64,000 nt of DNA from Gordionus sp. m RMFG-2023 (lineage: Eukaryota; Nematomorpha; Gordioida; Chordodea; Parachordodidae): positions 91,022,805 through 91,086,804 of the forward strand of contig NC_088775.1 in assembly GCF_954871325.1 (NCBI RefSeq), in the 5' to 3' direction. This document shows, piece after piece, positions 54,145 to 64,000 of this stretch; the stretch's first letter is position 1; each line of letters starts with the position of its first letter. The notes beneath the pieces were generated by a model. The model searched no databases. It was not told where the DNA came from and saw only the letters and a program-made list of their open reading frames with translations. Both the position numbers and the translations under genes were made by a program.

Positions 54145-54365
54145 ATCGCCGGGGTTGCCAAGTGGGTTAGTGATGTGTGCTTGAATCAGAAGGTCCCAGG
54201 TTCAATCCTGGTAAGGAACGTAAAATTTTCAGGTTTTTCTTCGATGATTGATGTGTAAAGCAATATGATAGGATAATTTTCTGAGGTGAAAAATGGCACC
54301 CCAGTCACCGACAGGCTTGGACAGCCGGGTGCTAAGGATACTTATCCAATAAACCATGAATGAAA
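54145..54365 (+). mobile_element. tRNA-derived SINE
   Basis: The head resembles a tRNA gene: TTGCCAAGTGGGTTAGTG fits RNA polymerase III box A and GGTTCAATCC fits box B, 32 bp apart. The 3' acceptor half and CCA are absent, and a non-tRNA body follows (GGCACCCCAGTCACCGACAG, then GGACAGCCGGGTGCTAAGG). This is the usual build of a SINE. The D-arm/anticodon region suggests a Leu/Ser-like source, but this is uncertain. Confidence 0.7.
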
Positions 54366-55489
54366 GATGGTCAGCTGACCTCATGGGCCATTCAAGGATG
54401 ATAGGGTGGGATACCTATCTGATACTTCGGCATGAGGAATACTCCGGTAAGATATCTGTCGATAAGATACATTGGCCTCGATAGCGATACTCTTGTGGGA
54501 GATCCAAATGAAATCGATATTCCGGTGGAAAAAAATATAAATTTGATAAAATGAGATAGTATGAATAATAAAGTGGAAAGAGATTTGAAGGAACTTACCG
54601 CCCGAAAAGGTGAAAGCTAAAAAGAAAAAAGAAAGAAAAGATGTTGTGTTCAGAAACACGTAATTTAGTAGGCTATAGATCTCCTGAACCAGGATTCTCA
54701 TTTAATGTCTTTCTTTAATTTTTATCTCTCAGTATGCCAATATAAATTTACTTCTTTTTAAGCAATATTTTAACATTTTTATATGGGTCGAACTAAAGTT
54801 CTGCCAAAGCGGGTGGGGAGGGGGGAAATCATCTACTCCATTGTTTTATTTTGATATGACACTTTATCAAGGATGCGCTGAAACCATATACCGAAATCAC
54901 CCCAGGCAGCCATTTTATCAAAATTGTTGACAAGCGGGGATGCTATAGCTTGACCTGTACGTTAGAATTTATAGGAATTAGACTGAATTATAGTATTAAT
55001 AATTAAATGTAAATATAAGATTTTAAAACGATTCTTAATCATAAAAAAATTTAACTGGTGATAAATATTACACCTTTTTTTTTATATACAAGGTAAATCC
55101 ATTATCTAAAAACATGTAAAAATCACGTTTATCCAATTTACAACATATAATATATTATTATACAATATAATAATATATCGTTACTAAAAAAAAACGATCG
55201 CCTAAAACCTTCTATAATAAAAAAAAGTATATTAAAATATAAAGTTACAAACATGTAACAAAAATAATTTTTTATAATTTGCCATATAAAAAAAAAATGA
55301 CTTTCAATTTTAAATGGCGCTTGCACTTGTAATTTATTTTCTTGTATCTGAATTCCTCGTGATAGTTACTTCTCAAATAAACCTTTTGATAGAAAAGATA
55401 AAATACTTGACCATAAGGTTTCCAAATACCAAACTTCCAGTAAACTTATTTTATATTTTTATTAATAAAATAATTTTTTTAAAACATCC

Positions 55490-55972
55490 GATATCAGCGA
55501 TACCAGTTTATCCGAGATTTCAAAGATCTTAAAAATTGTATCGAAAATTAGAATTCTACATCGTAGCGAATTTTTGATTTTGGACAATTTAGAACAGAGC
55601 ATGGTAGAAATGCGCAGGGGAAGATTCAAGTTGAAGATAATGGGCAAACATCCAGTTATTATATAGTAGCTAAAATATAACTCGTTAACCTTTCCAAGCA
55701 ATGATTATAACAACATTAGCCATATATAGCAAGAATGACATATTTTGCTCAATCAGCATATACCAGAAGAGGGTGCACTTACTTTTTGGGGAAAAAAGCG
55801 ACTGGAATTTCCTAGGCTTGCTAATTTAGCTAAGAAGATTCTTTGTATACCTGCAACCTACACCCAGATGAAGAATTTTTTTTCTATCTCTGGATTAATA
55901 TACTCAATGCAAAAAAGACTTTGTTATGTCCCACGAATCTTAATAAAATACTATTTATTTATGACAATTTGA
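55490..55972 (+). pseudogene. hAT transposase C-terminal relic
   Basis: 55745-55970 reads FWGKKRLEFPRLANLAKKIL, then CIPATYTQMKNFFSISGLI, a decayed hAT dimerisation domain (expected W...FP.LA..A...L.IPAT..ERVFS..G). 55490-55675 (DTSLSEISKILKIVSKIR) could be the preceding helix region in another frame. Terminal repeats were not located. Confidence 0.65.
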
Positions 55973-56448
55973 ATTTTACTAAATCTGGTTTCTAATTTAC
56001 TATATTCCTTATATTTTGCTCGCATTCCAAATTGGTATTTTAATTTTGTTTTAATAATATATAAAAAATCAATAGATTTATTACTTCATTAATAACTAAT
56101 AAATATAAACAACATAACATTATAAATGAGAATACGATTATTTTAGAAAGAGCCTAGGAAAGCTTAACTTTGAAGCTGATGTAAATACGCTATAAGGATA
56201 GCTATAACCAACTTATCACTAAAATGTGTTGTTTATGAGTGATTCTGATCTGAGTTTAAAATGCAATTCCTTAGTTCTGTTTCTGAGAAAGTAAAATACA
56301 TAAATCTAAAATAGGAGTGAGACAGAAAATAATTTAAGGCATGAATCAAACACTTTTTTTTAAAAAATATTCTTACACCTTTCTCATTTTAATAACCCAC
56401 GCCATTTTAACATACAATTTTTCAAAATAAAAATATACATATTTTGAT

Positions 56449-56747
56449 TAGTGTTGTTAAAAAGCCAAGATTATTAATCAAAATAACATTTAATGTAAGC
56501 CTAAAGATTTTGCACATAACTAGCAGAAATTCTCGGACATCTATTCGCCAAATCGCTTACACAATATAATTTTAGTTACGCCCGGCTTGTACCCGAACGG
56601 GTTTCGGGCCGGGCCTATTTTTTTAAAAAACCGGTTTCGCTGGGTCTGGGCTAATACTTTTTAAAAAATTCGGGCCGGGCCGGGTCGGGCTTTTAAATCG
56701 GGCCGTTTTGAAAAATCGACCCAAATCGAACTTTTTTTAACAACAGA
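56449..56747. mobile_element. TAGTGTTG MITE with GGCCGGGC core
   Basis: Left TAGTGTTGTTAAAAAGCCAAG, right GAACTTTTTTTAACAACAGA. The centre contains repeated CGGGCCGGGC motifs. The same GGCCCGGCCCG motif recurs at 34305, 42238, 43190, 51890 and 51925, so it belongs to this MITE group. Confidence 0.65.
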
Positions 56748-57809
56748 TAATTTTTAATTATTTTTTTTTAAAAAAAAAGAAGAAATTTATTAAAAATAAT
56801 TTTTATTCGAATAAACAAAAGATATAATTAAAAGATATAAAAAAAATTAAATTTTTAAAAAAATACTGTCCTAAAAAAAATGGCTTATAGATTTGATGAT
56901 CACATGCAATATACAAGTAATGCATTAAATGTCTTTAAAAAAAAGTAATACGAATTATTTTTAAATGCGTTGGTTTATCTCAATTCGCGACATTTTAATG
57001 TATAAAAATAAATAAATACTTTGGGGGCGTGACATTCATTACACGAAAGAATATTAGGAATTTAATATATTAATTCATTTTTTAAAAAATAAATAAGATA
57101 AGCTTAAAAATAAAATAAGAGAAATAACATGCACGTTTAAATTTTGAGAGTAACTTTGAAAAAAAAAAATATGGTAATGCAGGATTTTTTGGAATAGGAA
57201 TTGGATCGATAGCCAATTCCTAGAAAGTATCGCCCCGATTTCTTAGTCGTTTAATGGACAGTTGCGCGCATCAATATGAGAGGGCCAATCAAAAAGTATA
57301 GTTGATAAAGGGGCAATAATTTAAGTTTTTTTTAAAAGTTGTCTGTGATGTGGCATAAATAATAGGTTATCGATGAGAAATATCATATCAAATTCTGAAA
57401 TCGGGGCGCATCCCTAATTTTTCCCGTGGTTCGCGAACAGCTAAGCATCTTTAAGGCAGTTATTTTTAAGTAAAAGCGCGAAAAAAAATAGATTAATATA
57501 TTATTAATGAGGTTTAAATCTTCGTTTTGTTTTCTTCTTCATAATTTGTACGATTTATAAATATTTTTGCTAGCGTTTCGTATGAGAGCGTAAGGAAAAC
57601 AGGCGTCTAGTAAGTCGTGCGACAAGTCGGGACATTCGAAAACGATCTAAAAATTTATCAAAAAAGCATTTTAATTTTAAAAAAAAAATGATTTCGTGAA
57701 GAAGATGGCGAATGCGCTAGTTAACCAATCAAAAAGCGGGAACAATAAATCCTATGATCGGCATTATTGTAAGTTGAGTGTGTGTTGTATTCCCCAACCC
57801 CAAATCCTA

Positions 57810-57995
57810 CCTTCGCCCTAATCGCGGTGGATGGTGAGCGAGTAGCAACGTTTTTGGCGGCTAATGGAGGTAAAAGGTTCCCTGTGGTTGGTCTGGGTCT
57901 AAAATAGGGTGACCGTCTCCTCGACGGGATGTAAAAACCACTTAAATGGGGGTTGATGTCAGGAAGGGCACCCGAACGTTAAAAACCTTCCTAAC
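57810..57995 (+). mobile_element. Retroelement 3' tail (LINE/SINE type)
   Basis: Contains GTCTCCTCGACGGGATGTAA and GTCAGGAAGGGCACCCGAAC. That 3' tail resembles tails shared by non-LTR elements and their SINEs in many animals (recalled, not searched). No ORF. Degraded related sequence may continue to about 58290. Confidence 0.5.
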
Positions 57996-58522
57996 AAAAT
58001 TTCCTGATGATGAAAAAAGGCCGTTTAGTTAATGAAGGGTTCATATTGGGCCCCAATATATCTTTAATTTTTGGAAGGTAATTACGCCAGGCCCTAAAGG
58101 AGGTGGATGCCAGAAAGGGACATACTGGAAATCGCCATTGAACGGAGAAGAAGAGGCGGCGTGTGTTGTATTTAGAAAAATAAAAATGTGATATAGATTT
58201 AAAACCTTTTCCAAGAGGAGGCACATGGAATCCCGGTACATATGAATATTTTCCTTTTCGGTTTCTTGGCAGGCTTTCAACAAGCAATAAGATGTCAACT
58301 ATTTATTTTTTTTTTAAAAAAACAAAAGGATAATGGTGTATCTGTCAATTTGTAATTGACATTTATGGACGTTCTCTCAATATTTTTTTTCTAGAAGATG
58401 ATTATCGATTTTAATTTTCATCGTTTTTAACTTTTAAATCACGCGATATAGGGTATATTAAGAGAATAAGGTAATATTGGGTAATGATACACACACACAT
58501 ATATATATGTCGTATGGGGATT

Positions 58523-58838
58523 CGGAATCTCTTGATTTTAAATCCTTTAAAACTCCCATTTACCCGGAAATGCATTCTAGCACGTGTAGAGTATTTACCC
58601 TATAAATCTCAGCCAATTTCAGCCAAAGACATTATAGTGTTTTTTTTTTAAATTTATATTAAAAATCCATAATATAAAAATTAACATAAATTAGAAGTAG
58701 TTCTAAAGTCCACGGCAAGATTGGCTGAAATTTACAGGGTATATACTCTACACGTGCTAAAATACATTTCCAATTCGGTTTTTAAAACTGTTTAAATGGG
58801 CTTCGGTAAAGGATTTAAAATCAAGAGATTCCGATAGA
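58523..58838. repeat. Long inverted repeat, arms about 110 bp
   Basis: Left arm from GATTCGGAATCTCTTGATTT to the AGCCAATTTCAGCC block (58523-58630). Right arm 58720-58838 is its complement, ending AAATCAAGAGATTCCGATAG. The spacer is AT-rich. Arms contain TACCCGGAAATGCATTCTAG and CACGTGTAGAGTATTTACCC. It is probably a foldback MITE; related half-arms lie at 50838 and 51582. Confidence 0.75.
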
Positions 58839-59238
58839 TATATACGTGAAAATTACGAGGAAATTGAGGTTAAAATGGATTTTTTTCTGTAAAAATAAAA
58901 TAAGAAATAATATTTTTTTTTAAAAATTTATTATATTTTTACCGCCAAAAACTCTTTCATCCTGTCTTTGTTATCATTTTTCGCGTGAATATGGAAGAGC
59001 GTTGAAAAGAGCGTATTAAGTCCCTTGGCTATGGTGTGCGAATTATTCGCCATGCCTATTATCAATTCATGTCATTGAATTTTAATATCGTATATAGTTT
59101 AATCTTTCTTTCTTTCATACTGTAATTTTAAGTGGTAATAGTATAATAGTGAATTTATATTAATTAGATTTTTTTTAAATCGATTGGTCTTAATTCATCA
59201 TAATAGTATAAATTTAACAATTTTTTTTGTTTTAAAAC

Positions 59239-59466
59239 CGTCAGAAAATGGTCTAAACATATTGGCGGAGGTGGCTTGGCTTTCGCCGCCTGACCCGGTT
59301 TGTCCTGGAGGGTGGTTAAAACTGGTGACACCGGACGAGTTGGTCGTCAGGTGAGAAATGTCCAGGCTATTCAGCTGATCGCATTTAGAGAGCAGTTTGG
59401 GGATGCACAAGGAAAGCAGGACCATGAGTAAACAAGAATTTTCGTATTCTTCGTCAGATTTGTAAT
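59239..59466 (-). CDS. Possible host exon, unknown protein
   Basis: A minus-strand frame of normal codon composition in an AT-rich surrounding. It is bounded by AG (59467-59468) and GT (59237-59238), 228 bp, phase 1 at both ends. It reads YKSDEEYENSCLL, LCIPKLLSKCDQLNSLDISH, then a Ser/Gly/Thr-rich stretch PPGQTGSGGESQATSANMF. The LLSKCDQLNSLDIS part resembles one leucine-rich repeat of the cysteine-containing type. The acceptor lacks a pyrimidine tract. It could also be a lone exon fossil; no partner exons were found. Confidence 0.35.
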
Positions 59467-59479
59467 CTTTTAAATATTT

Positions 59480-60060
59480 TTTTTAAAAAAAGCTTAATTT
59501 TTAAATTAAAAATTCATTAAATATTTCTTTTTAATTAGAAATTATTTAATATCTCTCAGAGAAATTTGGCCATTTTATATAAATTTTTAGCCGTGTTTAA
59601 TAAACTCTTTAAATAAGGAAACGGAAAACCCCTAATTTTTGTAGGGACCTGCCTCTCCCCGCTAAAGGTTATTCATGTGTCGCAGTCATATTTTCTAAGA
59701 CTTTTTGTCGCTGAATCGGCACACATTGAATGAATTTTTTTTTCTATTTTTACCAAGTTAATCTTGTCATAAAGCCATTCTACAAGTGGATACCTAACCG
59801 TTAAAACCAAGTTATTTTATGGATGAGAGGAATTTCTATCAATATAAGATTTACAATATGGCGTGTATTTTTTTTTAAAAAGTATTAATCATGGCGAACT
59901 CCATGTTTCAAGACATCTGATCTCTTTCTTTCTTTTTAAATAAATCATAATTACAGAGACGAGTGTACGTATGGAAAAAAAATTTGAATTCGAAATTAAA
60001 CCAAAAAGGTGATTTGGTGTAAAAGAAATGAAGGTGTCCAATCAAATGGATGCTGGGTAA
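59480..60060. other. Intergenic stretch, no gene seen
   Basis: AT-rich sequence with no convincing frame, repeat or motif beyond poly-A/T runs. Confidence 0.4.
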
Positions 60061-60063
60061 ATC

Positions 60064-60365
60064 TAAGAAGCGGGCAGGCAAGGAGTGAAGTTATAAGGAA
60101 AACTTTAATGATTCACTCCAATTCAGGCTAAGATGAAGGGAACAAGCAAGTAAAGGTTATGTTGATTTAATTATTTAAGAAAGAAGATGGAGACCGGATA
60201 TATTGGAAAAAAAGAATAGAATTAGAAGTTGGAAGGCAAACCTAGAAGGATGTGATTGGTCAAAAAATTTACGGATTTTAGATCTTACGGAGGCGTGCAG
60301 GGACTGGAATTAAGGGGTACCGGAAAGAAATCTAACCGTTTCAATAACGAATGTTATTATTATAA
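60064..60365 (+). pseudogene. Non-LTR retroelement 3' end, decayed
   Basis: Two overlapping frames read DGDRIYWKKRIELE and then WKANLEGCDWSKNLRILDL up to EACRDWN-stop. A Trp-rich basic end with RDW just before the stop resembles the last residues of some LINE ORF2 proteins. It is followed by an ATT-type tail (60353-60370). A frame break lies near 60240. The similarity is from memory and weak. Confidence 0.4.
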
Positions 60366-60639
60366 ATATTCAACAAAAAAAAAGAAATCACTACCCAAAT
60401 TCTGTTTGAAGGCGAACATCAGGTAAGGATTGACAGAATGTTGAATGCCGGCTACGATTGACATCTCATTAACGACCTTAAAAAAAGTATTTAAAAAAAT
60501 GAAATTTTAAACAAAGTTAATCCTGGCAAAAAAAAATGGGATCGTTTCTTAACCCGAATCCACGCTTAACGCGATTCGCGGCCAAGTTTACAAATAATTA
60601 ACAGTATTCATTTGCGTATTTCGCCGCGTTTACTCGTTT

Positions 60640-61110
60640 AACCATGATCGCGGGGTTTTTAAACGTCAGTCAATTTCGAGTTTAGAAGAAAAATAAATAA
60701 TAATACTGTTCGGCATATGGCATATAATAATTCAACAAAAATAAAATTTATATATTTAATTGTTGTAGCATATAAGTTAGGGTCCGAATTTGAGTTGATG
60801 ATATTTTGGAAATCGGAATGATAAACATAGGATGGAAAATCCTACGATTGGGAAATAGGGATTTCAGGATTTCTATCTGCCAGTATTTGTCGAGGGAAGA
60901 CATCCTGAGATCCTCGACAAATACTGGCAGATAGAAAAACCCCTATGAGGTTAGGAAATAGGGAACCGTGATCGCAGAGTTTTTAGCGCCAGTCAATTTA
61001 GAATACTTCTTAGCATAGTGTTCAAAAAAAATTATAAATTTAATTGTTGCCCTATATTACGTTAGAGTCGGCGTTTGAGTTGATGATATTCTGGAAATCG
61101 GATATGGAGG
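60640..61110. repeat. Direct repeat around a hairpin
   Basis: The block GATCGCGGGGTTTTTAAACG ... GAGTTGATGATATTTTGGAA (60648-60815) recurs at 60970-61100 with substitutions. Between them lie two 26-base perfect inverted arms (60870-60895 and 60912-60937) with a 16-base loop. A related single arm is at 53210-53235. Confidence 0.75.
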
Positions 61111-62131
61111 ATAAGAGGAAGGGGGTTCTTTTACGTAGAACCTGTTGTTAAAAAAAAACAAAATATTTAAAAAAAAAACAAATAAAACAGTTCAAAAAAA
61201 CAATCTAAGAAAAATATAAAATTTAAAAAATAAATAACGAAAGAGGGAGGGGGGAGTTATGGTTCGTAATACGCGTGCGTTACGTGCGAGATAACGTTAA
61301 TGTTTAAAAAAAAAATTTAAAACGGTTGCGCTATCGTTTTGGCGATGAATTATAAACATCGCTTGAGTGACAGTTCGCTGTCACTATTTATATGCTAATT
61401 AATGGTAATTTTAAGGCCATATTAATCTTGTTAAATTCGGGTTCATTTGTTATAAGAATGCCTGCCGCTAACATGCCCCTATTCAACCGAACTTGGACAA
61501 ACATTTTCTAGGATAGGGGGGCATCCCAGAATCCTGACCCGTAGGGGTGAAAAGATTTTTTGGGCGGACCTGTGGATCGCTAAATATTTTTTTTTAAAAA
61601 GCTTAAGAATCAAGAAAACTTGTATCATTCAAACAAACAAAAAAATTATCAAAAGACCGGGGCCAAAAAACCCAAAATAAATTTTGAATCTCCTCGCTAA
61701 AAGTTTTCAAAATGTTTCGACCTAAGCCAAAAAAAATTCTGACATTCAGACGGTGGGATCAGCTGTTTAAAATTTGGTCCAAATGAATCGTTTGACATCA
61801 CCATATCATAAAAAATTATTCGAAGAGTTCTCTTTTCAAATCATCTTTTTTTCCCCAAATAATGTCAATATATCGTCGGCCTAGAATTGGACTGCTCTAC
61901 TTGCGCAAATGTTTTAAAAATGAGAAAATCAACATTACCATTTTAAAAAATCAAAATATAGGAATAACTTATCGATCAATTTTGACAGAGCTATTATAAT
62001 TTTGGCAAAAAAAATCGATATTTTTTTTTTAAAATCTAGTTTTTATTTTTATTATTATAATAGTGATTGGGAATATAGAAGTTTATTTGTCCACCTTCAA
62101 CTCAAAATTTTTGAAAAAATGTTGAGTGGAG

Positions 62132-62350
62132 CCAGTGGCGTAGCTACCGGGGGTAGTTTTCGGGTTTGGACCCCTCCCAGAGCAAAAATTTATTTTTAGA
62201 TAAATATCGCCAGGATATTTCGCCAGGATAAAGAAAGAAATTACAGACATAAAAATATTGTTTAAACAAAAAAATATGGGAATCATGTTTTGCGTAGTGA
62301 TATAAAAAATATATATATAATTTTGCCCAGGATATTTTGTTAAGGGGGGG
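62132..62350. mobile_element. Transposon-end-like sequence CAGTGGCGTAGCTAC
   Basis: GCCAGTGGCGTAGCTACCGG followed by a G-run and CCCCTCCC is a common terminal motif of animal DNA transposons (recalled). Downstream, CCAGGATATTT occurs three times and a poly-G run ends at 62352. No opposite terminus was found within the window. Confidence 0.4.
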
Positions 62351-62548
62351 GGGGCGTGTTGTAGTAATTATGTATATTTAAATTATTATTACAATAATGT
62401 CAAGGATATATTGTATTTTTATATGGAAAAGAAATGATGTGAAGGTTGTAATTTATTTTTATTTGAAAAAGAAACAAATGTTTTTAGTTAATTTTTTTTT
62501 TGCGTAAAAAAAGAGGAATTTATATATAAATAAATTTTTATTATAAAG

Positions 62549-63032
62549 TACATATTATAAAAATAACATTATCAGTAGTGTATCGTTTAGTTAACAGAAT
62601 CGACAAAAAGTACCAAGAGTTAAAGTTAGGAGAACCACAAAAAGTGGTGCCGTGACCATGGTGACAGGAGTGGGATGAGTATCTATGAAATATTCGTCGG
62701 ATGAGTTCACCATACATCTCTAATCTTTGGTATTTGTCAAGGCTGGGAGTCTTTAGCTCTTCTAAGTAGCAATATCTTTCGTGTAAATTTACCCAGTCTT
62801 AGTCAACATCAGCCAAGTTCTCGTTCATTGAATCATAGAACATCGAATTCAACCCACATATGTACACGTACGAGGCGTCACAGAACTCAATATTAGCTTT
62901 TATTGTTTTTCGGTTGAACTCTCGCTCTAAGACTCTACTTGTGAATTTCGCATAAACTGCAACATCCAATAAACATATGATAGCATGAGCAGTTTGATTG
63001 CTATAAGTTGGTGTTTCAAAAACTCTAGCCAT
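62549..63032 (-). pseudogene. Unknown protein, minus strand, one stop
   Basis: From an ATG at 63032 (MARVFETPTYSNQTAHAI) the frame stays open to TAA at 62799-62801 and then continues open in the same frame (DWVNLHERYCYLEELK ...) to about 62549, in total about 160 codons with one in-frame stop. Composition is much richer in GC than the flanking DNA. A small overlapping frame nearby ends in a hydrophobic stretch. I do not recognise the family. It faces away from the frame at 63167. An element- or virus-derived gene that has decayed is possible, but this is inference. Confidence 0.45.
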
Positions 63033-63166
63033 AGCAGGTGTAAATAATTAATTATTATATTTTCTTTGATAATAACTTTTCTATTTTCACGTGTTAACGA
63101 AGTTCAGGAGGAGGTGCACAGGTTCTTCATAAAACAATACTGAGAGGATTATCAAGATCTGATTGA

Positions 63167-64000
63167 GTGTATGAAGTGATAAAGAAGAAATACAGACATA
63201 AAAATATTGTTATAGTAACGGTTGGGTTAGGGGCCTGTAATATAGGCGACAATGTGCTCAGTAAGGACTCTCCAATCTTCACTACGCATGGCTTACAGAA
63301 TAAAACTCTTCGCAATGCCCACGCAGTTGCTGAGGCTTGGGAAAAGATGAGGGTATCAGAACCATGGTCAGCTGATGCAATCACTCGGGAATTGTTAACA
63401 GAATACGATTTCAGTCTAATACCGATAGCACGATTATATGAGAGAGTAACCTCAAGAAGATCTGCAAATGATCACCAGGATATTCGACAGGATAAATAAG
63501 TATACAGTAGGTGACAGTTATGGTGTGATTTGTTCATAGACACATCTGGCTGGAGCCCTAGTGCACCGAGGCACCATTGGGCAAAGCACCATGATTACAA
63601 TCTCAAGCTCACCAGCAGGGGAAAATGGTTAGGCCTGGAACTCATCTTGAAAGACATTCAAGCATGCAATGCAAAAAGGGGCGTTCTGGCACATGCACTC
63701 CTCAAAGATGGCTTGTTCCAAGGTTGGACTGGCACAGCTGATTCTATTTTTAATGTCCATATTAGCACATACTGTGTCAGGGTAGGTAAACAAGCTGGTT
63801 ATCTTCCTGGTCACGCGAGAGCAGACACAGCTGGGTTAATAGACGATGCCGTACAAGGAATAAAGTTCCCCCTCGGAACATCTAAAGAATACGCACAACG
63901 AGCAGCCAATGTGCATTACGTAACTACTAAACGTGTGTGGGGAGAGCTAGGTGCAGAACTGAATGAGGCAAAGACAATATATTCCTCTATAAAGTTCATA
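63167..64000 (+). pseudogene. Unknown protein, plus strand, runs off the window
   Basis: Open from 63167 to TAA at 63497. A second stop TGA follows at 63512, then the same frame is open to the window end (64000), about 160 further codons. The second part has ordinary protein composition (WLGLELILKDIQACNAKRG; GYLPGHARADTAGLIDDAV). It either carries two close nonsense changes or comprises two adjacent genes. Higher GC than the window average. No ATG near 63167 is in frame; the first codon is GTG after a stop, so the 5' end is probably missing or spliced. Family unknown. Confidence 0.5.

Noticed and set aside
54145-54225. Functional tRNA gene
   Set aside because: Box A and B are present, but acceptor stem pairing is absent and the body continues as a repeat, so it is a SINE head.
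55314-55532. Frame with a signal-peptide-like start (MALALVIYFLV)
   Set aside because: Tested as another micro-exon gene start, but no same-phase exons follow and it overlaps the hAT relic region.
57991-58298. Two overlapping minus-strand frames of 85 and 98 codons
   Set aside because: They lie on the opposite strand of retroelement tail sequence and overlap each other in different frames; likely shadows.
62549-64000. Firm assignment to a virus family
   Set aside because: No diagnostic motif such as polymerase, helicase or capsid signature is visible in either frame; only composition and divergent layout hint at foreign origin.

Overview
ORGANISM AND STYLE. The window is nuclear DNA of a eukaryote, very AT-rich, with spliced genes, DNA transposons, MITEs and long microsatellites. 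Short CCTAA runs (the arthropod TTAGG telomere motif) and many hAT and pogo-type elements suggest an arthropod, possibly a hemipteran. That is an inference; no housekeeping gene fixes the taxon.

LAYOUT. The left 41 kb is a tandem array of one large segment: copy A (about 1-16046), copy B (16047-30936), truncated copy C (30937-32276) and an older, diverged copy D (about 33830-40760). A and B are nearly identical at their 5' ends and more diverged at their 3' ends. D lacks many of the mobile elements in A and B and so acts as an empty-site reference. Differences between copies include a pogo-type transposon only in A (7707-10015), a hAT element only in B (26146-27902), a TIR element only in A (13829-15769) and very different satellite lengths.

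MAIN GENE FINDING. Comparing A, B and D exposes a gene that no long ORF shows. It has a signal-peptide exon followed by about 14 tiny exons of 9-39 bp. All internal exons start and end in phase 1, and a terminal exon ends in Phe-Gln-stop. Exon lengths, phases and GT/AG sites are kept in nearly all exons of the three copies while introns diverge and collect transposons. The predicted product is a secreted protein of about 130-140 residues with no recognised domain. Coding changes between copies are mostly non-synonymous, above all in the last five exons. The architecture (signal peptide, many same-phase micro-exons, tandem copies, rapid change) resembles the micro-exon effector families of gall-forming aphids (BICYCLE genes). 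Homology to them is not shown.

RIGHT PART. From 41 to 62 kb lies a mosaic of transposons: a hAT nested inside another hAT (44482-47988, each with a perfect 8-bp target duplication), several hAT-type MITEs, a tRNA-like SINE, retroelement tails, long inverted repeats and one possible minus-strand host exon (59239-59466). The last 1.5 kb (62550-64000) changes to a visibly higher GC content. It carries two divergent, slightly broken reading frames of unknown family, one of which runs off the window.
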